From contig CAAEUE010000011.1 of NCBI GenBank assembly GCA_900759015.1, forward strand, positions 1-37,907: DNA of 37,907 nt. Reading direction: 5' to 3'. The notes beneath the pieces were generated by a model. That model saw only the letters and a list, made by a program, of their open reading frames with translations. It searched no databases and was not told the DNA's origin. This document shows, in pieces, positions 16,703 to 24,395 of this stretch (its first letter is position 1; every line of letters begins with the position of its first letter). Origin of the DNA: Clostridia bacterium. Lineage in GTDB: Bacteria > Bacillota > Clostridia > TANB77 > CAG-508. The translations under genes were made by a program, and so were the position numbers.

Positions 16703-16776
16703 TATATTATCCCCTTTTGTTCGACAAATATTGATTATATTTTTATTTTATATTTAATAAATTTAAATGTCAATCT

Positions 16777-18732
16777 TTATACTAAATCTTGTAATTCTTT
16801 AATTTTATCTCTTAATTCTGCAGCTTTCTCAAATTCCATTTTAGAAGCACATTTAAGCATTTCATCTGTTAATTTAGTAATTATTTCCTCTATATTTTCA
16901 TCTTTCTTTATATCATATTCTGATGAAACATCTTCTAAAACTGTAGCTCTTATAGTATCTCTTACAGATTTATTTATCGTTTGTGGTGTAATGTCATGTT
17001 CCTTGTTATATTTCATTTGAATCTCACGTCTTCTATTTGTTTCACTAATTGCTTTTTCCATTGAATCTGTTAATTCATCTGCGTACATTATTACTTTTCC
17101 ATTAGTATTTCTTGCTGCACGTCCTATTGTTTGAATTAACGAACGTTCTGAACGTAAAAATCCTTCTTTATCTGCATCTAAAATTGCAACTAAAGAAACT
17201 TCTGGAATATCTAAACCTTCTCTTAATAGATTAATTCCAACTAAAACATCAAACTCTCCTAAACGCAAATTTCTTATTATTTCCATTCTCTCTAATGCTT
17301 TAATATCTGAATGCATATAATTTACTTTTATATCTACATTTTTCAAATAATCTGTTAAATCTTCTGCCATTTTTTTAGTTAATGTAGTAACTAATACTCT
17401 TTCATTTCGTTCAGTTCTTTCTCTTATCTGCTCTATTAAATCATCTATTTGATTTTCTATAGGTTTTACTTCTATCTTTGGATCTAAAAGTCCTGTAGGT
17501 CTTATAATTTGTTCTACAACATTTTCTTTGCTATGTTCTTTTTCATATTCTGCTGGTGTTGCGCTTACAAATATAACTTGATTTATTCGCTCTTCAAATT
17601 CTTTAAATGTTAATGGTCTATTATCATATGCAGATGGCAATCTAAAACCATAATTTACTAAAGAATCTTTTCTTGCTTTGTCACCATTATACATTGCTCT
17701 TACTTGTGGTATTGTTGCATGAGATTCATCTATTAATAACAAAAAATCTTTTGGAAAATAATCAAAAAGTGTAAATGGTGGGCTTCCTGGTTCTCTACCA
17801 CTAATATGTCTAGAATAATTTTCTATTCCTTGGCAAAACCCAGTTTCTTTCATCATTTCTATATCAAAATTTGTTCTTTCCTCAATTCTTTGTGCTTCTA
17901 TCAATTTTCCCTGATCTTTAAAAAATTTAATTCTTTCTTCTAATTCTTCTTCAATGGTACCTATTGCTCGATCCATTTTCTCTTTTGTTGTAACATAATG
18001 TGAATTAGGGAAAATCATAATATGTGCTCTTGTTCCTATAGCTTTACCAGTTAATGGATTGATTTCTGAAATTTTCTCTATTTCATCACCCCAAAATTCT
18101 ACTCTTACTGCTGTTTCACTTTGATCTGATGGATATATTTCTACTATATCTCCTTTAGCTCTAAATGTTCCTCTTTTAAAGTCTATTTCATTTCTCGTAT
18201 ATTGCATTTTTACTAGTTTCTTTAATACTTCATCTCTAGATTTTTGCATTCCTGGTCTTAATGATATAATCATATTTTCATAATCTATAGGGTCTCCTAA
18301 TCCATATATACATGATACAGATGAAACTATTATTACATCTTTACTTTCGAACAAGCTAGCTGTTGCAGAATGACGTAATTTATCTATTTCGTCATTTATA
18401 GATGCATCTTTTTCTATATATGTGTCAGAACTTGGAATATAGCTTTCTGGTTGATAATAATCATAATATGACACAAAATATTCTACATGATTTTCTGGAA
18501 AAAACTCTTTAAATTCGGAATAAAGTTGTCCTGCTAAAGTTTTATTATGTGCCAATACTAATGTTGGTTTCTGCACTTGCTGAATTACATTAGCCATTGT
18601 AAATGTTTTTCCTGAACCAGTAACACCAAGTAGTGTTTGATATTTTTTTCCTTGTTTTATCCCATTACTTAAATATTCAATTGCCTGTGGTTGGTCTCCT
18701 GTTGGTTTATATTCTGAATGTAACTTAAACAT
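16777..18732 (-). CDS. uvrB: Excinuclease ABC subunit B
   Basis: UvrB is the lesion-verifying helicase-like subunit of nucleotide excision repair. The 651 residues show Walker A GVTGSGKT (36-43), the strand-separating beta-hairpin YYDYYQPESYIPSSDTYIEKD (about 89-109), helicase motif DESHATIPQ, and motif VI IQTIGRAARN. The C-terminal UVR domain, which contacts UvrC (about 615-650, EFEKAAELRDKIKEL), is complete. ATG follows AGGGAGG. The next gene downstream is the unknown split gene, then uvrA. No LexA-like box was found in the short gap before it. Confidence 0.98.
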   Translation of the reverse strand: MFKLHSEYKPTGDQPQAIEYLSNGIKQGKKYQTLLGVTGSGKTFTMANVIQQVQKPTLVLAHNKTLAGQLYSEFKEFFPENHVEYFVSYYDYYQPESYIPSSDTYIEKDASINDEIDKLRHSATASLFESKDVIIVSSVSCIYGLGDPIDYENMIISLRPGMQKSRDEVLKKLVKMQYTRNEIDFKRGTFRAKGDIVEIYPSDQSETAVRVEFWGDEIEKISEINPLTGKAIGTRAHIMIFPNSHYVTTKEKMDRAIGTIEEELEERIKFFKDQGKLIEAQRIEERTNFDIEMMKETGFCQGIENYSRHISGREPGSPPFTLFDYFPKDFLLLIDESHATIPQVRAMYNGDKARKDSLVNYGFRLPSAYDNRPLTFKEFEERINQVIFVSATPAEYEKEHSKENVVEQIIRPTGLLDPKIEVKPIENQIDDLIEQIRERTERNERVLVTTLTKKMAEDLTDYLKNVDIKVNYMHSDIKALERMEIIRNLRLGEFDVLVGINLLREGLDIPEVSLVAILDADKEGFLRSERSLIQTIGRAARNTNGKVIMYADELTDSMEKAISETNRRREIQMKYNKEHDITPQTINKSVRDTIRATVLEDVSSEYDIKKDENIEEIITKLTDEMLKCASKMEFEKAAELRDKIKELQDLV

Positions 18733-18786
18733 ATTTGCCTCCCTATCGATACTAAAATAATTCTTATTTAATTTCTAATAACAATT

Positions 18787-19554
18787 TTAATCTTTATCAG
18801 CTACAATTCCATAATACATTCTTCTTAACAATATCCCCTTTTCATATGTATTTTCTTTTATATATACGTCTAGTTTTTCTAAATCTATTTCATTTTTAAG
18901 TAACTCATTATTAATTCTTTCTTCTGAAAAATCATCTAATATAGGAGTTTTTAATAATAATGCTAATAAATCTTCCCTAGTTTTATAATATTCTCTAATG
19001 TATATTGGAACTAACTCTACATTTTTAAACCCGGCATCCATTATATTCTCATAATCTATCTGGCTTATTGGTTTAACATCATTAAAAGCTTGGCCTTTGT
19101 TGAATAATCTTTTTAATTGCCAACAATCTAGTTTGTCAACTCCTCTTAATATTAATTTTCCATTATGTTTTAAGGTTTTGAAAATTTGTTCAGCAGAAAT
19201 ACATGTATGTCTTGCAACTACAATATCAAAATAATTATCTGGTGTATTCATATTTAAATTATTCATAACTTTAAATTCTATATTAGTTTTGCCAGATTTT
19301 TTTAAATTTTGATTAGCTGTTTTTATCATTTCACTTGAAAAATCTGTTCCTATAATTTTAGATACTTTTGGGAACTTGTTTAGAACTTTTTCTCCTCCTC
19401 CAGTTCCTAAATCCAATATTGTCGAATCTTCTTTTGCGAATTTATTTAAAATTTCGTACATGTCCCAATTTGTTAAATTTTCTTCTTCACATCTTATCAT
19501 ACTAAAATCCCAATTTTTAATTTTATCATAATAAGCTAATTCATTATTCTCCAT
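18787..19554 (-). CDS. Class I SAM-dependent methyltransferase
   Basis: The 255-residue protein has motif I ILDLGTGGGEKVL (about 46-58), an acidic residue ending the second strand (IIGTDFSSEMI, Asp71) and motif IV-like DNYFDIVVARHTC. This is the Rossmann fold of methyltransferase family 11/25. The C-terminal part (LRGVDKLDCWQLKRLF onward) is helical and may choose the substrate, which cannot be predicted. ATG follows a GGGG-type ribosome site. It lies 54 bases upstream of the uvrB start, so the two may be cotranscribed. Confidence 0.85.
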   Translation of the reverse strand: MENNELAYYDKIKNWDFSMIRCEEENLTNWDMYEILNKFAKEDSTILDLGTGGGEKVLNKFPKVSKIIGTDFSSEMIKTANQNLKKSGKTNIEFKVMNNLNMNTPDNYFDIVVARHTCISAEQIFKTLKHNGKLILRGVDKLDCWQLKRLFNKGQAFNDVKPISQIDYENIMDAGFKNVELVPIYIREYYKTREDLLALLLKTPILDDFSEERINNELLKNEIDLEKLDVYIKENTYEKGILLRRMYYGIVADKD

Positions 19555-19612
19555 TTTTGATACCCCTATATTTATTCGTATTTTCTTTAAAAATTATAGC
19601 ACACAACATTAT

Positions 19613-19645
19613 ATAAAAACAAGAATGACTAAAAAGCCACCTTGT
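19613..19645 (-). terminator. Possible terminator after the two-gene unknown unit
   Basis: On the minus strand ACAAG-G-TGGC and GTCA-TT-CTTGT form an imperfect stem around TTTTTA, followed by TTTTTAT. It lies 15 bases past the stop at 19660. Confidence 0.5.
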
Positions 19646-19659
19646 ACTATCAAAACATA

Positions 19660-21270
19660 TTATCTTGCATCTGTTTCAACTTTTCTAGCATTTACTCTAT
19701 CTCTTGAAGCTAAAATACTTTCTAAGGATACACTAGATAAAAAATCTGACATTGCAGTTTCAATTTTATTTATTTCATAACCTTCTACATTATCTAATGC
19801 AAGTTTCAATTTACCTATTGTCATTCGCTCTTCATAGCTACACTCTCCATCAATTTTAAATGCTGATTCATATTCTTGCGAAGTTCTTAAATCATATAGC
19901 CCAATTTTCTCTATATTTGTTATTATATTTTTATATGCTGTTGGTATATTAAAACCATTTTCTTCCATTTTCTTAAAAAATATGTCTAAATGTCTATGAT
20001 TTGCCTTTATAGCTTCTTCCGAATAATCTTCATCAATAAATTCTGATTTTGTACATAAACCATTTAAAATCATTCCTACATCACTATATTGTTCTTTTAA
20101 TTGCTCATTTACATTTGATATATCTTCTTTACTTTTTATTAAACCATTAGCGTTTAAGGTTTTACACAATGATACAGCTTTATTAATCTTTGTAAGAATA
20201 TTTTCATCTTCATGAAAATATGTATATGTGTGTGGCTCAGGTTCTAAACCTTCTTTTTTTATTAGCTCACAAAATTGTTTTTCACTTTCTTCGTCCAACC
20301 AACTCCACATACCAACATCTTCTGCTCTATAACCTAAGGCAGATAAAAATGGACTAGAATATCCTAAAACACTTTCTCCTTCATATCCTATTACTCTGAT
20401 TCCTGGATTTTCTTCTTGAAGTTGAAGAACTTCATCTTTCGGACATAATAACCAACAGTTTTCTTGTAAATTTATGCTTCCTTTGGTAAACGTATCCATT
20501 GGAGCAGCAGAACCAATTTTTGCATTTGGAATATTTTCAAAAGGGATTAGAATTGCATATCTACAATCTTCCCAAGACCCATACATATGAGAAGAAACTT
20601 CGTCATTCATAGCCATATGTACAGTGTTTCGTTCAGATTCAAAACCATAGCTATATTCTTTTCCATCAATTTTAAAACTATCTATTTTTATTACTCCTGC
20701 ATCCTTTGCAGTTTTAATCTGTGAACCTACTGGAGCAAACTTAGTTTTATGAACACCTATTAATGCACTCTTTGAAGAATAATTTCTTGGATTATTTGTA
20801 ATATTTTTGTCTGCTTCTGTTAAAACAGGAGTAATTCCTCTTTCTTCCAAAAATCTTATCACATAGTCAGGGTTCACATCTAAATCCTTTAAACATTTTG
20901 CTTTTCTTATAACGTTAAGTTTTCTATAAATTTCTGATAGTCCTTTATTTATTCCTTCTTCTTCTATTCTTTGTTTTACACATTCTGTTTCTTCAGCCAA
21001 AGCTTTTTCTACATTACTTATTTCTTCTGAAAGCTTTTTCTTTAATTTAATATTTTCTTGCTGTTCTTTAAATTCTTTTCTTCTTGTAAAATGTCTTTGA
21101 AAAAAATTATAATTAACCCTTCTTATTGGTAATCTTTCCTTGCGCTTTAGCTCTTCTAGTTCTTGATTTAAATCTTTCTCTCGTTTCCTTATGCTTTTTT
21201 CTTTTTCATCTATTTTTATTTTTTCTTTTCTTAGATCATTTATTAATTCATCTTTATATTTCTCTATCAT
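19660..21270 (-). CDS. Large unknown protein with N-terminal coiled coil
   Basis: The 536-residue protein starts with a long, highly charged coiled coil (about 1-120, DLRKEKIKIDEKEKSIRKRE). A globular part (about 160-345) follows, with distinctive stretches such as SALIGVHKTKFAPVGSQI, HMYGSWEDCRYAILIPFENI, IGSAAPMDTFTKG, ENCWLLCPKDEV and EDVGMWSWLDEE, and then an alpha-helical end. I see no membrane segment, signal peptide or catalytic signature I can name. The conserved-looking Trp/Cys/Pro motifs suggest an enzyme-like or binding fold. ATG is preceded by AGAGG. It lies 14 bases after the 144-residue gene, so the two form one transcript. Confidence 0.65.
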   Translation of the reverse strand: MIEKYKDELINDLRKEKIKIDEKEKSIRKREKDLNQELEELKRKERLPIRRVNYNFFQRHFTRRKEFKEQQENIKLKKKLSEEISNVEKALAEETECVKQRIEEEGINKGLSEIYRKLNVIRKAKCLKDLDVNPDYVIRFLEERGITPVLTEADKNITNNPRNYSSKSALIGVHKTKFAPVGSQIKTAKDAGVIKIDSFKIDGKEYSYGFESERNTVHMAMNDEVSSHMYGSWEDCRYAILIPFENIPNAKIGSAAPMDTFTKGSINLQENCWLLCPKDEVLQLQEENPGIRVIGYEGESVLGYSSPFLSALGYRAEDVGMWSWLDEESEKQFCELIKKEGLEPEPHTYTYFHEDENILTKINKAVSLCKTLNANGLIKSKEDISNVNEQLKEQYSDVGMILNGLCTKSEFIDEDYSEEAIKANHRHLDIFFKKMEENGFNIPTAYKNIITNIEKIGLYDLRTSQEYESAFKIDGECSYEERMTIGKLKLALDNVEGYEINKIETAMSDFLSSVSLESILASRDRVNARKVETDAR

Positions 21271-21284
21271 AAGTAATCAGCCTC

Positions 21285-21719
21285 TTAATCCCCAATAAAC
21301 TTTACATTTATATTATATATCCCTTTTAAATCTAAAGGGTTCCTTATTAGAATACCAAAATTTAAATAACAAACAATTTCATCAAAAGAATTTTCAATTA
21401 TGAAATCATAAATTCTACCTAATATATAATTTTCATCTGTATATTTTAATTTTTTAAATGGATTTCCATCATTAGATAACGGTTCATATCCTCTTAATTT
21501 TGGAATAGAATTCGAATTGTTTTTCTGTTTTTTCATTATCATAAGATATTCTAATTTTCTATCAAATTCTACATTAAATTTTAGTATTATTTCTTCTTCA
21601 GAAATACTTTCTGCGAAGTAATATACTAGATTTTTATTAAATTTATCTTTAAAATCTAATGCTGCATCTTTAAATATATTAATTATTTTTTTCACACTAT
21701 CTTCTGACACTTTATTCAC
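21285..21719 (-). CDS. Unknown 144-residue protein
   Basis: No family is recognised. The protein is soluble with mixed charge: an N-terminal helical stretch (SVKKIINIFKDAALDFKDKF), a middle with EEIILKFNVEFDRKLEYLMIMKKQ, and an acidic end. It is the first gene of a two-gene unit with the 536-residue coiled-coil protein, so a joint function is likely. It is divergent from the SDR gene, and the 113-base AT-rich gap must hold both promoters, though I could not place either with confidence. Confidence 0.55.
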   Translation of the reverse strand: MNKVSEDSVKKIINIFKDAALDFKDKFNKNLVYYFAESISEEEIILKFNVEFDRKLEYLMIMKKQKNNSNSIPKLRGYEPLSNDGNPFKKLKYTDENYILGRIYDFIIENSFDEIVCYLNFGILIRNPLDLKGIYNINVKFIGD

Positions 21720-21832
21720 CCTTCTTTTATTTTTATCATTATATCAAAAAAATTTTTTATGTACATATTTTTATATAAATATATTATATTTTTTTACTAC
21801 GCGCATATACTATTTTACAAGGAGCTGATAAA

Positions 21833-22735
21833 ATGATAGATAATTATCCAACAATTCCATATATAGGATTTAAAGATGAAAATTTAAAAACACCAATTAC
21901 CTTTCCTGCCCAACAACAAAAATATCAACCTGGAATGGAATATGAAATGAATCCAAAACCTATATTTGAAAATCCTAATTATATTCCTAGCAAAAAACTT
22001 GAAAATAAAGTTGCAATAATTTCAGGTGGAGATAGTGGTATTGGGCGTGCTGTTAGTCTACTTTTTGCAAAAGAAGGCGCTGATATAGTAATTAGTTATT
22101 TAAATGAAAATGAAGATGCAAATTACACAAAAAAATTAATAGAAAATTGTGGTAGAAAATGTGTACTTATTCCTGGTGATTTGCGTGATGAAAAGCTTTC
22201 TACTTATATAGTAGATACTGCGCTAAAAAATTTTGGTAAAATTGATATCTTGGTAAATAACTGCGGTGTCCAATTCCCTCAAAATAGTATTTTAGATATT
22301 ACAAGTGAACAATTAAAAGCTACTTTTGAAACTAATATATTTACATTTTTTTATTTAACAAAAGCAGTTCTTCCTCATCTAGATGCGCATAGTAGTATTA
22401 TTAATACTACTTCTATTACTGCATTCGAAGGTAAAAAGAACTTAATTGATTATTCTTCTACAAAAGGAGCTATTACTGTATTTACCAAATCTCTTGCATT
22501 ATCTCTTGCAGATCAAAAAATACGAGTTAATGCTGTTGCTCCTGGTCCTATCTGGACACCTTTAATTCCTTCCTCTTTTAACGCCCAAGAAGTTGAAATT
22601 TTTGGTACAGATACTCCTTTAAAAAGGGCTGGTCAACCATTTGAACTTGCTCCTGCATATCTATATTTAGCAAGTGATGATTCTAGATATATTACTGGTC
22701 AAGTAATTCATGTAAATGGTGGTACTATAGTATAA
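21833..22735 (+). CDS. SDR-family NAD(P)-dependent oxidoreductase
   Basis: At 300 residues it has the form of the YhdF/YhxC-like 'extended N-terminus' short-chain dehydrogenases, with about 55 residues before the Rossmann fold. The cofactor loop is SGGDSGIGRA (about 64-73), the structural NNCG is at 142-145 (usually NNAG), and the catalytic Ser/Tyr/Lys are S194, Y207 and K211 in YSSTK. The C-terminal NAVAPGPIWTPL and SRYITGQVIHVNGG are typical. Relatives in Bacillus are stress- or spore-linked proteins whose substrate is unknown. ATG follows AAGGAG. It is transcribed alone up to a clear terminator. Confidence 0.93.
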   Translation: MIDNYPTIPYIGFKDENLKTPITFPAQQQKYQPGMEYEMNPKPIFENPNYIPSKKLENKVAIISGGDSGIGRAVSLLFAKEGADIVISYLNENEDANYTKKLIENCGRKCVLIPGDLRDEKLSTYIVDTALKNFGKIDILVNNCGVQFPQNSILDITSEQLKATFETNIFTFFYLTKAVLPHLDAHSSIINTTSITAFEGKKNLIDYSSTKGAITVFTKSLALSLADQKIRVNAVAPGPIWTPLIPSSFNAQEVEIFGTDTPLKRAGQPFELAPAYLYLASDDSRYITGQVIHVNGGTIV

Positions 22736-22748
22736 AAAAAAATTTTTT

Positions 22749-22775
22749 AAAGCTGTCAGATTTCGACAGCTTTTG
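22749..22775 (+). terminator. Terminator of the SDR gene
   Basis: AAAGCTGTC (22749-22757) and GACAGCTTT (22765-22773) form a perfect 9-bp stem with a 7-base loop, ending in a short T run. Confidence 0.85.
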
Positions 22776-22858
22776 CATTTTTATTAATATATAATTTTTC
22801 TAAAATTATTTATCTAATTTACTACATAATATCAATTTTTATACTAAAGGAGGACTAT

Positions 22859-23047
22859 ATGTATAGTAAACATTTATATTGTTTTGTAATGAGTACAAAA
22901 TCAAAAATGGTCGATATTCGACTTGATAGCGAAGAAGTTGCTTTTTTAAAAAAGAACAAAATTAAGTGTAAAGAGAAATCCGATAAAATTGGCAATCTAT
23001 TTTCTGTAGACTGTGGCCAGCTTAGAGAAAAATTTTGTAACTGTTAA
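22859..23047 (+). CDS. Small Cys-containing hypothetical protein (62 aa)
   Basis: ATG follows AAAGGAGGA at the right distance, so translation is likely. The 62-residue product has five Cys residues and ends KFCNC. The middle VDIRLDSEEVAFLKKNKIKCKE looks like a small folded domain. An alternative start is the internal Met of MSTKSK, which would drop 10 residues, but the ribosome site favours the first. No family is recognised; metal binding is possible by the end CNC, but this is a guess. Confidence 0.6.
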   Translation: MYSKHLYCFVMSTKSKMVDIRLDSEEVAFLKKNKIKCKEKSDKIGNLFSVDCGQLREKFCNC

Positions 23048-23135
23048 TTAACACTATTTTATGTAGTAAATAAATAATTTTTACAATGTAATAATTAAAA
23101 CGTCATTAGACGAAAAATTAAGCAAAGACAACAAA

Positions 23136-23176
23136 GAACTGCATTTAGTTTAAACTATTTGCAGTTCCTATTTTAT
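23136..23176. terminator. Shared terminator hairpin between convergent transcripts
   Basis: GAACTGCA (23136-23143) pairs with TGCAGTTC (23160-23167), and the loop itself holds the palindrome AGTTTAAACT. The T-rich side suits the plus-strand gene better; the minus-strand operon ends 12 bases away. Confidence 0.7.
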
Positions 23177-23178
23177 TA

Positions 23179-24132
23179 TTATTTGTTTTTTTCTTTATTT
23201 CTCTTATCTTGTATTTGTTCCATTTCTTTTTCTGTAATTAAACTTACATTATTTTCTTTTGCCCATGCTACACAACCTTTAAGAACAGTATTTAAAAATA
23301 CTCTTGGAACTTTAACAAGTTTTTGACATGCTTCATCTGTAAACTTTACATCTGGATCTAATCTTGAAGCAGCATATTTTACTGTATCTAAACTAATTCC
23401 TTTACTTGCAGGAATTGGTTCACATATTGGTTTTCTAAATTTTGTATACCAGAAGTTCTTATTATCTCTATATCCATAATCTACTGGAACAGAAGGAAAA
23501 CTTCTATTATTGACACCATTTACAATTGCATCATAATATCTTGGTTTCATTAATATATGATCAATCTTTAAAATAAAGTGTGCTCCAAATTCACTCGTAA
23601 TTCCATTAAAATCATGATATGGTGGTTTATATTCTTCTTGAACAGTGTCATTTTGTGCATTGTCTAATTCTTTTACCCATGTACATTCAAAAACTTGAAA
23701 TGCTTCTTGTACTATTTTTGGATATTTCTCATCTGGATTTTCTCTTGCACTCTTTCCATCTACTAAAGTAAAAATGGTATCTTTCATTTTTTCTTCTGTA
23801 GTTTCTCCTGGATAACCTAACCTTACAGCTTCTTTAAAATATTTTCTTTTATCTGTTATAAAGTTTATAGAACATTTTCCAGTTCTTAAAATATTTTTGC
23901 ATGTATTAGAACTATTTCTACAGCATAGTACCATAGCATAATAGTCTTTTCCTGCTATATAATAAGGAAAACATAGTGAATATGAACCTAAATTTGTTTG
24001 TCCGCTTTCACTTAATGTCCCTATCTCAGTTGTTGGCATAGGGAAAAATGCAGATGTTTGATAAAAGTTATCTACAATTCTCAAATCTCTAAATCCATTC
24101 ATTTCTTCAATTTTCTTTTGTTTTTCTTCCAT
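23179..24132 (-). CDS. Flavin-reductase-like (FMN-binding split-barrel) protein with extra C-terminal domain
   Basis: Residues about 30-95 (MPTTEIGTLSESGQTNLGSYSL, then PYYIAGKDYYAMVLCCR and NILRTGKCSINFI) match the flavin-reductase-like split barrel that binds FMN. The protein is longer (317 residues) than simple members. Its end, about 263-312 (DEACQKLVKVPRVFLNTVLKGCVAWAKENN, then SLITEKEM), resembles the small helical PCP_red module of light-independent protochlorophyllide reductase, which also occurs in other redox proteins. The second match is by eye and less certain. Fifteen bases separate it from the preceding gene, and AGGAGGG precedes its ATG, so it is the last gene of a five-gene operon. 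Substrate unknown. Confidence 0.75.
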   Translation of the reverse strand: MEEKQKKIEEMNGFRDLRIVDNFYQTSAFFPMPTTEIGTLSESGQTNLGSYSLCFPYYIAGKDYYAMVLCCRNSSNTCKNILRTGKCSINFITDKRKYFKEAVRLGYPGETTEEKMKDTIFTLVDGKSARENPDEKYPKIVQEAFQVFECTWVKELDNAQNDTVQEEYKPPYHDFNGITSEFGAHFILKIDHILMKPRYYDAIVNGVNNRSFPSVPVDYGYRDNKNFWYTKFRKPICEPIPASKGISLDTVKYAASRLDPDVKFTDEACQKLVKVPRVFLNTVLKGCVAWAKENNVSLITEKEMEQIQDKRNKEKNK

Positions 24133-24147
24133 AATATTCCCTCCTAA

Positions 24148-24390
24148 TTATGATAATTCTATCATCTTTCTAATAGTAGTATTTATTTCTTTCTCTTCTG
24201 CAACAATTTTAAATTCTTCAGTTGGATAATTATATTTCATTAATAGCATTTCTGTATTATTTCCAACTAATTTTCCTGACATATTTAATAATAAGAAATA
24301 TTCAGCATTTTCTGCTAATAAATTTCTACAAATATAATATTCATCTCCATTACTTAATTTAATATATTTGCCAGTCTCAAAATTTTTCAT
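24148..24390 (-). CDS. Small unknown protein in the five-gene operon
   Basis: The best start is the ATG of MKNFETG at 24390, eight bases after GGGAG; longer starts reach to 24399 and overlap the ribosome site. The 80 residues read like a small beta barrel (GKYIKLSNGDEYYICRNLLAENAEYFLLLNM) with a short helical end. The stop of the preceding gene (TGA at 24396) lies six bases before this start, so translation is probably coupled. Its partner may be the repeat-containing membrane protein. No family is recognised. Confidence 0.6.
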   Translation of the reverse strand: MKNFETGKYIKLSNGDEYYICRNLLAENAEYFLLLNMSGKLVGNNTEMLLMKYNYPTEEFKIVAEEKEINTTIRKMIELS

Positions 24391-24395
24391 TACCA

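Noticed and set aside
23094..23116. CGTC-ATTA-GACG hairpin after the small Cys protein
   Set aside because: Only four base pairs, followed by a weak A-rich rather than T-rich stretch. The hairpin at 23136 is a better terminator.
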